Positions 50,829-59,743 of a DNA stretch of 64,000 nucleotides are shown piece by piece. The translations under genes were made by a program, and so were the position numbers. The stretch comes from UBA5704 sp036380715. GTDB lineage: Bacteria > Acidobacteriota > Thermoanaerobaculia > Multivoradales > UBA5704. The notes under the pieces were generated by a model. It was not told the origin of the DNA, searched no databases, and saw nothing but the letters and a program-made list of their open reading frames with translations. The stretch is from NCBI GenBank assembly GCA_036380715.1, contig DASVEF010000299.1, positions 29,804-93,803 on the forward strand. The letters are read 5' to 3'. Each line of letters begins with the position of its first letter. Within the stretch, counting starts at the first letter, position 1.

Positions 50829-52181
50829 TCAGGCGGCCCGTGCCGCAGAGATCCCCGCTTCCACGGCGCAAGCGGCCAGCTTCCCGGAGACGACGGCGCC
50901 CTCCATCGTGGCGAGGTACTGCTGGCGCGTGTAGTCGCCCGCCAGGGTCAGGCCCTGGATGGGCGTGGCCTGCGGAGGCCGCAGCGCGTCGTTGCCTGGA
51001 GAGAGCGAGTAGAAGTCGGCTGGGAGCTTGACCACCCGGTAGGAGACGACGCGGTCCCGCACGCGAACGCCGAGGCGCTCGGCATCCCGGCAGGTGACCG
51101 CCAGGATCTCGGCGGGCTCCATCCTGAGGAACGGCTCGGGCGGCGTGAGGATGACCGAGAGACGTCCGCGGGACTGGCGGAAGGTCGTCCGCGACTCCTC
51201 GGCGAAGCTCGCGAGCACCGTGCCCGGGCCGAACGTCACGCGGTCGATCGGCATCGAGGGGCGATCGAGCTCCATGTGGATCGTGACCGAAGGCATGGAA
51301 GGCAGCCGCAGCATGGGCTGGAACCACGGATGATGGCCAAAGCTCTGCCGGATGAGCTGCTGGGCCGGCGCGAGCGAGGCCGCCAGGACGACGTGGTTCG
51401 CCGTGATCCGCTCCCCGCCGACCGCGACGCCGTTCACGCGCCCCCCCTCGGTCAGCAGCCGGGTGGCCCGGGCCCGCGTCCTCACCTCTCCCCCGTTGCG
51501 GACGATCGCCGCCGCGATCGGCGCGGCCATCACATCGGTCATACCACCCAGGAACGCCCCGACGCGGACGGTGAGCAGCCGATCGAGGTAGGGACCGAGG
51601 GTGCCGAAGAAAGCGTACGCCGAGTATCTCTCGGGAGGCAGGAAGTAGAGCCCGGAGGTCAGCGGCACCAGCACGTTGTGGATCGCGTTCTCCGTCACGC
51701 CGGCGGCCTCCGCCTTCTGCCGGACGCTGACCTGGTCCAGGGCGGCGGGGTTGCTGAAGTACTCCAGCAAGCCGGCGGTCAGAAAGCCGGCCAAGGTCAC
51801 CCGGTCCAGGAGGGAGAGCAGCTCGAAGTTTCCCAGGATCCCTCCCAGGGTCTCGAACGGCCGGTACAGGGGCGCTGCGCCGAAGACGCCGCTCCCGCGC
51901 CCGTCGGGCAGGCGGATCTCGACCTCGTCTTCCCAATAGACGATGTCATCGACATGGATGCCCGCTTTGCACAGGAGCTCGGGAAAAGCCTCGTAGAAGC
52001 CGAGGACGCGATGGAGACCGGACTCGACCATCATCCCGCCTTCGTTCCAGGACGAGGTGCGGCCGCCGACGACCGGGCCGGCCTCCAGCAGCAGCACCCC
52101 CCGATCCCGGGAGCTCAGCTCGAGGCCGCAGCTCAACCCTGCAAGACCTGCCCCGACCACGATGACGTCGGCTCGCTTCAT
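50829..52181 (-). CDS. FAD-dependent amine-oxidase/desaturase-like protein
   Basis: 450 residues from the ATG at 52181. Rossmann dinucleotide motif DVIVVGAGLAGLSCGLELSS and GGRTSSW as in phytoene-desaturase/HpnE-type flavoproteins; mid-protein SGLYFLPPERYSAYAFFGTLGPYLDRLL; C-terminal FAD motif LTLAGDYTRQQYLATMEGAVVSGKLAA. It resembles carotenoid or squalene-pathway FAD enzymes (hydroxysqualene dehydroxylase-like) more than true amine oxidases. No terpenoid-synthesis neighbour is present, so the substrate stays open. Located upstream of clpV on the same strand, with a 66-base gap. Confidence 0.75.
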   Translation of the reverse strand: MKRADVIVVGAGLAGLSCGLELSSRDRGVLLLEAGPVVGGRTSSWNEGGMMVESGLHRVLGFYEAFPELLCKAGIHVDDIVYWEDEVEIRLPDGRGSGVFGAAPLYRPFETLGGILGNFELLSLLDRVTLAGFLTAGLLEYFSNPAALDQVSVRQKAEAAGVTENAIHNVLVPLTSGLYFLPPERYSAYAFFGTLGPYLDRLLTVRVGAFLGGMTDVMAAPIAAAIVRNGGEVRTRARATRLLTEGGRVNGVAVGGERITANHVVLAASLAPAQQLIRQSFGHHPWFQPMLRLPSMPSVTIHMELDRPSMPIDRVTFGPGTVLASFAEESRTTFRQSRGRLSVILTPPEPFLRMEPAEILAVTCRDAERLGVRVRDRVVSYRVVKLPADFYSLSPGNDALRPPQATPIQGLTLAGDYTRQQYLATMEGAVVSGKLAACAVEAGISAARAA

Positions 52182-52400
52182 GGCGGATGCCTCCAGGTAG
52201 CGATGCCACCTGCTCCGGGCGAGCGTAGGAACACGCTCTTCAGCAGGCAATGAACAGCGTGGTTCAAAAGAGATCCAGCAGAGCCTTTGGTCCAGGGCAT
52301 TTCTGTGGCATCATAACTGTTTACCAAGAAGGTCAGAAGGACGCCGGCGCGTTCGGATTCAGAGCTGTCTTGGACTTCAGGTCTTTTTGGAGGTGAGAGT

Positions 52401-53231
52401 ATGAGCAGGTTCCTCGCCTATGCGACCCTCGTCCTATCTGCGGCCCTGCCGGCTGCGGCCGTCACCCCGGGCGTCATCAACGCCACGGTGAACGGGGGCT
52501 CGGTCAGCGCCACGGTCGCGCTGCCCGGCGGTTTCGGCGCCGACGTCACCGTGAGCTTCGAGGACGTGACGGGGCTCAACCTCGCGAGCCTCGGCCTCTC
52601 GGCGCAGGTGGTCAACCCGGCGGATACGGCCCTCCTCGCCCGCCTTCCCGATGCCTCGCTGGCCGCCGGCTTCCCGGTGCTGCTGAGCATCGAGCCTCCC
52701 GCGACGGGCGGGCTGTCGTTCCGCGGCATCTACAATCTCGAGGTCCACACCCACAATCTCCACTACACCCCCGGCAGCCCCCTGCGCATCTACACGGCGC
52801 ACAATGGAGGGTCTTTCAGGGACATTACCGTCAGCATGGGGGCCGGCAGCTACCGGGTCCGCGGCACCGAGGGCGGGTTCTCGGAGTTCCTGATCGTCTC
52901 CGACGCGAGGACGGTGGATCAGGCCATCACGGCCAAGCTCGACTCTCTGGAGCAGTTGCTGGACGACTACACCGGATCGATGTCCACGGCCCTCTACGGC
53001 GAGCTCGAAGACCGCCTGGAAGCCGCCCGCAAACATCATGAGCAGGGCGCCACGGTCGCGGCGATCCAGAAGGTCGACAGCTTCCTCGGTCTCGTCCAGG
53101 GGCACAGCGGCACGGGCATCCCGAACGTCTGGCGGGCGGCCCGCGACTTGGACAACGTGGCCGGATACCTGCGCGCCGCCGCCATGACGCTGCGCTTCAG
53201 CCTCGACCTGAAGAGGAATCCCGGGCTCTGA
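52401..53231 (+). CDS. exported protein of unknown function
   Basis: 276 residues; GGAGGTGA just upstream of the ATG. Signal MSRFLAYATLVLSAALPAAAV. A beta-rich N-terminal half (about 25-175: VIN..., SVSATVALPGGFGADVTVSFEDVTGLNLASLGLS, GSYRVRGTEGGFSEFLIVSD) is followed by a helical tail (about 180-270: KLDSLEQLLDDYTGSMSTALYGELEDRLEAARKHHEQG). The tail resembles FIVAR-like three-helix modules of surface proteins, but I would not assign it. It precedes the FHA gene by 13 bases, so it may be the first gene of the signalling operon. Confidence 0.65.
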   Translation: MSRFLAYATLVLSAALPAAAVTPGVINATVNGGSVSATVALPGGFGADVTVSFEDVTGLNLASLGLSAQVVNPADTALLARLPDASLAAGFPVLLSIEPPATGGLSFRGIYNLEVHTHNLHYTPGSPLRIYTAHNGGSFRDITVSMGAGSYRVRGTEGGFSEFLIVSDARTVDQAITAKLDSLEQLLDDYTGSMSTALYGELEDRLEAARKHHEQGATVAAIQKVDSFLGLVQGHSGTGIPNVWRAARDLDNVAGYLRAAAMTLRFSLDLKRNPGL

Positions 53232-53244
53232 GACGGGGCGCGCG

Positions 53245-54243
53245 ATGCCGGCCCGGCTGACCGTCCACTTTCCATCCCGTCCGGCCCGCTCCTACCTGCT
53301 GCCGGACGGCTGCGAGACGGTCGTCGGCCGCGATCCGGACTGCGGCGTGGCGCTGGACGACGACCGCGTCTCCCGCCGCCACGCCGTCCTCGCCCCCGGC
53401 GCTTCGGGCTGGTCGATCGCCGACCTCGGCAGCAAGAACGGCACGTCTGTGGGCGGCATGCCGGCCGAGAGCGGCCCCAGTTTCCTTCAGGAACGGAGCT
53501 GGATCAGCTTCGGCGGCCTGATCGCCCGCTTCGAGACGCTGTCGCTCCCCATCGACAGGATCGAGAGGATCGACGAGGAACGGCTGCGGCGGCTGACGAC
53601 CTCGCTGGAGCTGCGGCGCGAGCTGAACCCTGGAGCGGGCCTGGGCGAGCTGCTGCCCCGGGTGGTGGCCTCGATGCTCGAGCTGACGAACGCCGAGCGC
53701 GGCTTCCTGCTCCTGGCCAGCCCGGCCGGAGACCTGGAGGTGGCGGCCCGCTCCGGGATTTCCTGGGAAGATCTCCAGGCGCGGGAGTTCAGCGGCAGCC
53801 TCGGCGCGGTCCAGCGCGTGCTCGCCAACGGCTGTCCGGTGGTCAGCGCGGACGCCCTTTCGGACTCCGAGCTCGGCGAGCGGGCCAGCGTCGTGGCCAC
53901 CGGGATCCGGGCGCTCCTCTGCGTGCCGGTCCGCGCCCTCGACCGGCTGATCGGCGTGATGTACGCCGACAGCCGCAAGCCTGGAGCGGCGTTCACCGAG
54001 CTCGATCTGGAGATCCTGGAGGCCCTGGCCGCCCAGGCCGGGCTCGCCATCGCGGTGGCGCGACTCGACGTGGAGCTCAAGGGGCTGGCGCACCGGATCG
54101 CGGAGGCTCCGGGAGCCGATCCCGGGCTGCGCGAGCGGCTCGCCAGCGAGGTCTCGGCCGTCCTGGAGCGCTCGCTGCGGGTGGCCCGGCCGACTTCTGA
54201 ATGGACGGGGGAATGGGTGGGAGCTCTCGGGGTCGAGCCATGA
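53245..54243 (+). CDS. FHA - GAF domain protein
   Basis: 332 residues. FHA domain about 1-95: ETVVGRDPDCGVALDDDRVSRRHAVL and IADLGSKNGTSVGG contain the phosphothreonine-binding Arg, SRRH and NGT residues. GAF-like domain about 130-285: LGELLPRVVASMLELTNAERGFLLLAS, IRALLCVPVRALDRLIGVMYADS. It should bind a phosphothreonine peptide and sense a small ligand or redox state. The stop overlaps the ATG of the kinase gene (ATGA), so kinase and FHA protein are coupled. FHA and Ser/Thr kinase pairs regulate T6SS assembly in several bacteria; clpV and vgrG nearby make that plausible. Confidence 0.88.
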   Translation: MPARLTVHFPSRPARSYLLPDGCETVVGRDPDCGVALDDDRVSRRHAVLAPGASGWSIADLGSKNGTSVGGMPAESGPSFLQERSWISFGGLIARFETLSLPIDRIERIDEERLRRLTTSLELRRELNPGAGLGELLPRVVASMLELTNAERGFLLLASPAGDLEVAARSGISWEDLQAREFSGSLGAVQRVLANGCPVVSADALSDSELGERASVVATGIRALLCVPVRALDRLIGVMYADSRKPGAAFTELDLEILEALAAQAGLAIAVARLDVELKGLAHRIAEAPGADPGLRERLASEVSAVLERSLRVARPTSEWTGEWVGALGVEP

Positions 54244-57200
54244 AGCGGGCTTCGGCGAGCGGCTCCACGCCGCCGCACCCGCAGGCGCCGACCCGCACGG
54301 CCGACGGCTCGATCCGCCGGCTGGCCACGGGCATGCAGCTTGCCGGGCGCTACCGCATCCTGGAGCTGGTGGGCGTCGGCGGCATGGGCATGGTCTACAA
54401 GGCCCAGGACGAGCAGCTCGACCTGCCGGTGGCCGTCAAGGTCCTGCGCCCCGATCTCGCCCGGGACGCGCAGCGGCTGGAGCGCTTCAAGCAGGAGCTG
54501 ATCCTCGCCCGCCAGGTGAGCCACCCCAACGTCGTGCGCACCCACGACCTCGGCAGCGACGGCGAGATCGTCTTCCTCACCATGGATTTCGTCCCGGGCC
54601 GCTCGCTGGGCGAGCTGCTCGCGGACGAAGGGCGCCTCGACGCGGAGCGGGCGGTCGGCATCGCGCGGCAGATCGCCTCGGCGCTCGCGGTGGCCCACGC
54701 GGCGGGCGTGGTGCACCGCGACCTCAAGCCCGCCAACGTCCTCGTCGACGACTCCGGCCACGCCGCGATCACCGACTTCGGAGTGGCCCGCTCGCTGGTG
54801 GGCACCGGCCCGACCCTGCCCGGCGCCGTGGTGGGCACGCTCGCTTATCTGTCGCCGGAGCAGGCGCGAGGCGGCCCGTTGGATGGGCGGTCCGACCTGT
54901 ATGCCCTGGGCATCCTGCTCTACGAGATGCTGACCGGCGAGCTGCCCTTCACGGGCGGCTCCGAGGCGGAAGCGCTGGCGCAGCGGCTCACCGGCGCCAC
55001 GCGGGACCTGCGCGCCGCCGGCGTCGCGGTGCCCCGGCAGCTCGCCGCGGTCGTGCGGCGGCTGCTCCAGCGCAACCCGGCGCGGCGCTATCAGAGCGCC
55101 GAGGAGGTCCTCGACGATCTCGGCCGCCTGCGCGGGATCAGGCCCCGCGTGTGGCGGCGGGCCGCGCTGGCCGCCTGCGGGCTGCTCGTCCTGCTCGCCG
55201 CGGCCTGGACTGTGCGCGAGCTCGTCCGGCCCGCGCGGCGCGAGCCCGCGCCGCGGCCGGCCGCCGTGGCTCCGCGCCATGCCGTGGCGCTGCTGCCGCT
55301 CGCCGACGAGACCGGCCGCGAAGACCTCGCCTGGGTCGCCTCCGGTCTGCCGGAGATGCTCGCCGCCACCCTCGCCGAAGGCCCGGGGCTGCGGGTGCTC
55401 GACAGCCAGCGGGTCTTCCAGACGCTGGAGAGCCTCAAGCTGCAGCCCGGTCCCCTGCCGGCGGCCGAGGCGCGCCGCCTGGCCGAGCTGCTCGACGCCG
55501 ACCGGCTCGTCACCGGCCGGTTGCGCGCCTCCGGGGAGCGGCTGCGGATCGATCTCTCCGTGCTGGCCGCGGACCTGCCGGACGCGCCGGCGCAGCCGCT
55601 CCACGCCGAGACGGAGACCGGCGAGGTCTTCCGCCTCGTGGACCAGCTCGGGGCGAGCCTGCGCTCGCGGCTCGACGCCCCGCCGGTCTCCGCCAAGCCG
55701 CCCCTCAGCCGGTCGCCCTCGGCGCTCTCCGCCGCCGCGGCGGGCTCGGCGAGCCTGCGGCGCGGCGACGCCCTGACCGCGGTGGCGGAGCTGGAGCGGG
55801 CCGTGGCGAGCGACCCGGGGTACAGCGTCGCCTGGGTCCAGCTCGCCCGCGCCCGCGACAGGCTCGGCCGGCGCGAGGCGGCCCGCGAGGCGGCGCGGCG
55901 GGCGGTGGAGAGCCTGGGACCGGGCGAAAGCCGCATCGCCTACGAGGCGCGGGCGGTCGAGGCGCGCCTGCTCGGGAATCCGGAGAAGGCGCAGGAGATC
56001 CTCGCCCGCCTCGTCGCGCGCTACCCTCACGACGCCGAGGCGCGGGTGGAGCTGGCGGAGGCCTACGGCGAGCAGGGCAGTCTGGACCGCGCCATCGCCT
56101 CCCTCGAAGGCGCGGTGCGGCTCGCGCCCCACCATCCGCGTGCCTGGTTTCTGCTCGCCAAGTATTCGATCATCAGCGGCAACGCCCGCCGCGCCATCGA
56201 CGAATACCTGGTGCGCGCCCTGGTGATCCAGAACCAGCTCGGCAGCGAGGCGGGGCGGGCCAACGTGCTCAACGCCTTCGGCAACGCCTTCCGCAACCTC
56301 GGGGAGATGGAGCGCGCTACCGAGAGCTACGAGCAGGCGGCGGCCATCCGCAAGCGCATCGGCGACGAGCGCGGCTATGCCACCACCCTGCGCAACCTGG
56401 CGAACATCCTCCTGATCCGCGGCCAATACGCACCGGCCGAGCAGAAGCTCGCCGAGGCGCTGGCGCTGCTCGAACGCCTGGGCGACGGACCGGGCGTCGC
56501 CGACCTCTACAACGACTTCGGCGTCCTCGCCGAGGAGCGCGGCAATTACGAGCAGGCCCTCGACCACTATCAGAGGGCCTTGCGCGTCCGCCGCGACCTG
56601 GGCAACGACCTCACCCTGGCCCAGAGCTTCGGCAACGTCGGCTATGCCTGCTACCAGCTCGGGCGCTACGACGACGCCCTCGTCTACTGGCAGCAAGGGC
56701 TCGAGCTGGCCAGGAAGGGCGGCGATCCGAGCGGCGTCGTGGCGGCGACGCAGAATCTGGGCCTGCTCGAGCTGGCGCGCGGCGACTGGGACAAGGCGGT
56801 CGAGTCCTTCCTCACCGCCCTGCGCACGAGCCGCGAGCTGGACATGAAGGAGGGGATCGCCTCCTCGCTCGGCCATCTCGGACGGCTGGCGCAGTACCAG
56901 GGGCGTCCGGCCGCCGCGCTCGCCTCCTTTACAGAAGCCCTCGCGGTGCTGCGCGAGCTGGACGACCGGCGGGGGCTCGCCGAGTTCACCCTGGCCCAGG
57001 CCGAGGTCGAAATCGAGCTGGGGCTCGCCCAGGCCGCCGGCGAGCACCTGCGCGCCGCCGTGGAGCTGCTGGGCGCGGAGGAGAGCCGCGACCAGCAGGC
57101 CGAGCGGGAGCGGCTCCAGGGCGAGTGGCTCCTGATGGGCGGCAAGCCCGCCGCGGCGCAGGCGGCGTTGCGCCGCGCCGTGACCCACGCCGAGGCCAGC

Positions 57201-57638
57201 CGCAGCGTGGTCGCCCTGCTCGAGGCCCGGCTCTCGGCCGCGCGGGCGGACCTCGCCGCCGGCCGCACGCGGGCGGCGCTCGCCGAGCTGGAGCGGCTGC
57301 GCGAGCAGGCCGACGCGCTGGGGCACGCCCGGCTGCGGCTGCGCGCCGCCGAAGCCCTGGCGCGGGCGGCGCTCGCCGCGGGCGACCCGGAGCGCGCCGG
57401 CGCGGCGGCCCGGGAGGGCCTCGACCGGGCGGCCGCCTGTGGCAGCTACTCCGGGGCCTATCGACTGCACCTGCTGCTGGCGAGCGTCCTCGAGCGCGAG
57501 GGCCGGCAGACCGAGGCCACGGCCGAGCGCCGCCGGGCCGCCCAGGAAATCGCCCGGGTCGGCCGCGGCCTCGCGCCCGAGCAACGGAGAGCCTTCCACC
57601 GCATCGCGGAGGTACGGGACCTTGCGCACCCGAGCTGA
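54240..57638 (+). CDS. Ser/Thr protein kinase with transmembrane, FlgO/TolB-like and TPR domains
   Basis: 1,132 residues. Kinase domain about 35-300: LVGVGGMGMVYKAQD (P-loop), VAVKVLRPD (Lys), GVVHRDLKPANVLVDDSG, ITDFGVARSLVG, GTLAYLSPEQARG. Transmembrane helix about 307-325 (ALAACGLLVLLAAAWTVREL). Then VALLPLADETGREDLAWVASGLPEMLAATLAE, the FlgO/TolB-like module common in large Pkn proteins, followed by about ten TPRs (FGVLAEERGNYEQALDHYQRALRV, NVGYACYQLGRYDDALVYWQQGLELA). A membrane-bound sensor kinase whose TPRs, if external, bind peptide or partners. Its substrate may be the FHA protein it overlaps. Confidence 0.92.
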   Translation: MKRASASGSTPPHPQAPTRTADGSIRRLATGMQLAGRYRILELVGVGGMGMVYKAQDEQLDLPVAVKVLRPDLARDAQRLERFKQELILARQVSHPNVVRTHDLGSDGEIVFLTMDFVPGRSLGELLADEGRLDAERAVGIARQIASALAVAHAAGVVHRDLKPANVLVDDSGHAAITDFGVARSLVGTGPTLPGAVVGTLAYLSPEQARGGPLDGRSDLYALGILLYEMLTGELPFTGGSEAEALAQRLTGATRDLRAAGVAVPRQLAAVVRRLLQRNPARRYQSAEEVLDDLGRLRGIRPRVWRRAALAACGLLVLLAAAWTVRELVRPARREPAPRPAAVAPRHAVALLPLADETGREDLAWVASGLPEMLAATLAEGPGLRVLDSQRVFQTLESLKLQPGPLPAAEARRLAELLDADRLVTGRLRASGERLRIDLSVLAADLPDAPAQPLHAETETGEVFRLVDQLGASLRSRLDAPPVSAKPPLSRSPSALSAAAAGSASLRRGDALTAVAELERAVASDPGYSVAWVQLARARDRLGRREAAREAARRAVESLGPGESRIAYEARAVEARLLGNPEKAQEILARLVARYPHDAEARVELAEAYGEQGSLDRAIASLEGAVRLAPHHPRAWFLLAKYSIISGNARRAIDEYLVRALVIQNQLGSEAGRANVLNAFGNAFRNLGEMERATESYEQAAAIRKRIGDERGYATTLRNLANILLIRGQYAPAEQKLAEALALLERLGDGPGVADLYNDFGVLAEERGNYEQALDHYQRALRVRRDLGNDLTLAQSFGNVGYACYQLGRYDDALVYWQQGLELARKGGDPSGVVAATQNLGLLELARGDWDKAVESFLTALRTSRELDMKEGIASSLGHLGRLAQYQGRPAAALASFTEALAVLRELDDRRGLAEFTLAQAEVEIELGLAQAAGEHLRAAVELLGAEESRDQQAERERLQGEWLLMGGKPAAAQAALRRAVTHAEASRSVVALLEARLSAARADLAAGRTRAALAELERLREQADALGHARLRLRAAEALARAALAAGDPERAGAAAREGLDRAAACGSYSGAYRLHLLLASVLEREGRQTEATAERRRAAQEIARVGRGLAPEQRRAFHRIAEVRDLAHPS

Positions 57639-58470
57639 GGAGGCCGGACGGCCGCGGGACGCGGCGGAAGATCCGGGCACGCTGACCGCAGCGGGGGCCA
57701 GCCCGCCGGACCCGATGCGCGACATCGTCGACCGCGTACACCAGATCACGCGGGAGAACGAGCGCCTCTTCCAGCGGCTGATCGAGGGCGAGCGCCGGTT
57801 CCGCGGCCTCGCCAAGGCGGTCTGGAAGGTGCAGGAGGACGAACGGCGCCGGCTCGCCCGCGAGCTGCACGACGGGCTCGGCCAGACCCTGACGGCCCTC
57901 ACCAACCAGCTCGAACGCCTGCAGCAGAAGCTCGGCGAGCCCGACTCGGGCGAGCTGGCGGTCCGCCTCGCCGATTCGGTGGAGATGGCGCGACTGGCCC
58001 TCAATGAGACCCGCGAGCTGTCGCGCCTGCTCCGCCCGCCCGTCCTCGACGATCTCGGCCTGAAGGCCGCCCTCTCCTGGCTCACCCGCACCCTGGAGCA
58101 GCGCACCGGCCTGCGCGTCGAGCTGGACCTCCGCGGGCTCGACGAGCGCCTCGACCCCGAGGTGGAGACGCTGGTCTTCCGCCTCATCCAGGAGGCGCTG
58201 ACCAACGTGCTCCGCCACTCCGGCGTGGACCGCGCCCAGGTCGCCGTGTCGCGCGCCGGCGGACGGCTCGAGCTGCGGGTCGCCGACCACGGCCGGGGGT
58301 TCGACGTCCAGGCCGCCCTGACGGGGCGCGAGGCGGCGACCGGCTCGGGCCTGCGTGGCATGCGCGACCGGCTCGAGCTGTTCGGCGGACGCCTGGAGAT
58401 CTCCTCGACGGGAGAGGGGACGCTCGTCTCGGCCGCCGTCCCCCTTCTGGAGGAGTTGGAGAAGCCATGA
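57622..58470 (+). CDS. NarL-type sensor histidine kinase (HisKA_3)
   Basis: 282 residues from the TTG at 57622, chosen because GGAGGT lies eight bases upstream, overlapping the kinase 3' end; ATG at 57715 is the alternative. Coiled coil, then RRRLARELHDGLGQTLTALTNQ with phosphoacceptor His83, ELSRLLRPPVLDDLGLKAAL, and the HATPase_c motifs LIQEALTNVLRHSG, LRVADHGRGFD and SGLRGMRDRLELFGG. No transmembrane helix, so cytosolic: its signal must come from the coupled kinase or another partner. The stop overlaps the response-regulator ATG (ATGA). Confidence 0.9.
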   Translation: MRTRAEEAGRPRDAAEDPGTLTAAGASPPDPMRDIVDRVHQITRENERLFQRLIEGERRFRGLAKAVWKVQEDERRRLARELHDGLGQTLTALTNQLERLQQKLGEPDSGELAVRLADSVEMARLALNETRELSRLLRPPVLDDLGLKAALSWLTRTLEQRTGLRVELDLRGLDERLDPEVETLVFRLIQEALTNVLRHSGVDRAQVAVSRAGGRLELRVADHGRGFDVQAALTGREAATGSGLRGMRDRLELFGGRLEISSTGEGTLVSAAVPLLEELEKP

Positions 58471-59114
58471 TGGGACGCGTGCGTGTGCTGGTCGCGGACG
58501 ACCACACCATCGTTCGCAAGGGGCTGGTGAGCCTGCTGGCTGAAAGCGGCGAGTGCGAAGTAGTGGCCGAGGCCGCGGACGGGCTCGAAGCCGTGGAAAA
58601 GGCCCAGTCCACCCGGCCGGACGTGGCGATCCTCGATCTCTCCATGCCCCGCCTGTCGGGCCTGGAGGCGGCGCGGCGCATTCACGAGGCCTTGCCGCAG
58701 ACCCGGGTCCTCATTCTCACCGTGCACGAAGAGGAGGAGTACATCCTCCCCCTGGTGCGCGCCGGCGCCTCCGGCTATCTCATCAAAGACAGCGCCGTGG
58801 CCGAGCTGCTCGCCGCCGTGCGCGCGCTCCACTCCGGCCACGGCTACTTCGGCCCGCAGGCGGCGCGGGTCCTCGCCGAGCAGTACCAGCGCCCGGAGCG
58901 TACCGGGGAGGATCCCTACGGCGCCCTCTCTCCCCGCGAACGCGAAGTCTTCCACCTCGTGGTCGACGGCCGGACCACCAAAGAGATCGCCCACGCCCTG
59001 GGCATCAGCGTCAAGACCGCCGACAACCACCGCTACCGCCTCATGGAAAAGCTGGGCGTCCACAACACCGCCGAGCTGGTGCGCTACGCGGCCCGGCGAG
59101 GATTGCTGACGTAA
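58467..59114 (+). CDS. NarL/LuxR-family response regulator
   Basis: 215 residues. Receiver domain: VLVADDHTIVRKGLVSLL, VAILDLSMPRLSGLEAA with phospho-Asp57, GYLIKDSA. LuxR HTH about 150-210: GALSPREREVFHLVVDGRTTKEIAHALGISVKTADNHRYRLMEKLGVHNTAELVRYAA. Cognate of the overlapping histidine kinase. Targets are unknown; the downstream intergenic region before the PAAR gene is a candidate. Confidence 0.95.
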   Translation: MMGRVRVLVADDHTIVRKGLVSLLAESGECEVVAEAADGLEAVEKAQSTRPDVAILDLSMPRLSGLEAARRIHEALPQTRVLILTVHEEEEYILPLVRAGASGYLIKDSAVAELLAAVRALHSGHGYFGPQAARVLAEQYQRPERTGEDPYGALSPREREVFHLVVDGRTTKEIAHALGISVKTADNHRYRLMEKLGVHNTAELVRYAARRGLLT

Positions 59115-59194
59115 CGCCTCCCTGAGGGATTTCCCCCACGCCTTTTGAGGACCTCTCCTCCTGCCGGACGGCCTCCTCGCCGGGCTAATCTTTC

Positions 59195-59316
59195 CGTCAG
59201 TCAGGCGGGCGGTGGCGGCTACCGTCTCGTCGGCAGTGAGAGAGCTGCAGCAGCAGCGGTGGGTAGCGCCCTCCTCTAGACGAGCCGCTCGCAGAGCCTG
59301 CGAGCGGCTCCTTTTT
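59195..59316 (+). ncRNA. possible small RNA or leader ending in an intrinsic terminator
   Basis: The interval between the response regulator and the PAAR gene holds a structured-looking, GC-rich stretch with GCGGTGGCGGCTACCG near 59208-59223 and CAGCAGCAGCGG near 59249, ending in a strong terminator at 59282-59316. The terminator stops RNA reading toward PAAR 27 bases before its start. Whether this is a sRNA, the response regulator's 3' end, or a conditional leader is open. Confidence 0.3.
59282..59316 (+). terminator. rho-independent terminator before the PAAR gene
   Basis: Perfect 12-bp stem GAGCCGCTCGCA / TGCGAGCGGCTC with loop GAGCC, followed by CTTTTTG. It is the clearest intrinsic terminator in the window and most likely ends the FHA-kinase-HK-RR transcript. 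Confidence 0.85.
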
Positions 59317-59342
59317 GCTCGCCCAACCTCTATACTTGCGCC

Positions 59343-59729
59343 ATGTCCAAGCCCGCGGCCCGCCTGGGAGACATGGTGCTCCAGGACTCTCCGCACTGCC
59401 ACGCGCCGATCCATCCGCCGGCGCCGGTGCCGACTCCGGTCCCCCATCCACCGCTGCCGCTGACCATCATCAAGGGAGCGGCGACGGTGTTGATCGGCGG
59501 CCAGCCGGCGGCGCGGCTCACGGACACGACCACCCCCTGCACCCTGCCGAGCTGCGTGCCCAACGGCCCCGGGATGATAGCGCTCGGCTCCGCCACCGTG
59601 CTCATCGAGAACCTCCCCGCCGCCCGCGTCGGCGACATGACCGCGCACACCGGCTGCGTGGCTCCCATCCCCGGCCCGACCGGCAAAGTCCTCCCGCCCG
59701 GCTGCCCCACCGTGCTGATCGGCGGGTGA
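59343..59729 (+). CDS. PAAR-domain T6SS tip protein
   Basis: 128 residues. MSKPAARLGDMVLQDSPHCHAPIHPPAP... is the PAAR entry with the early His/Cys zinc ligands; GAATVLIGGQPAARLTDTTTPC, GSATVLIENLPAARVGDMTAHTGC and CPTVLIGG are the repeated PAAR strands. Sits as a sharp zinc-bound point on VgrG. It has no C-terminal toxin extension. Distance of 11 kb from vgrG and opposite strand, but the two belong to the same T6SS-associated region. Confidence 0.92.
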   Translation: MSKPAARLGDMVLQDSPHCHAPIHPPAPVPTPVPHPPLPLTIIKGAATVLIGGQPAARLTDTTTPCTLPSCVPNGPGMIALGSATVLIENLPAARVGDMTAHTGCVAPIPGPTGKVLPPGCPTVLIGG

Positions 59730-59743
59730 AGCGCACCCGCGTC

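Noticed and set aside
47850..52253. Open frame of over 1,400 codons on the plus strand opposite clpV and the FAD enzyme
   Set aside because: No motif or normal amino-acid composition; it mirrors the reading frames of clpV and neighbours.
59145..59279. 44-codon frame with the tail GGGGYRLVGSERAAAAAVGSALL, like a small secreted or RiPP precursor peptide
   Set aside because: Only a TTG start without a ribosome site and no modification enzymes nearby; treated as part of a non-coding segment.
53487..59648. Very long open frame on the minus strand across the kinase operon
   Set aside because: It is antisense to five well-supported genes with clear motifs and has Arg/Gly/Leu-rich low-complexity sequence; long antisense frames are expected at this GC content.
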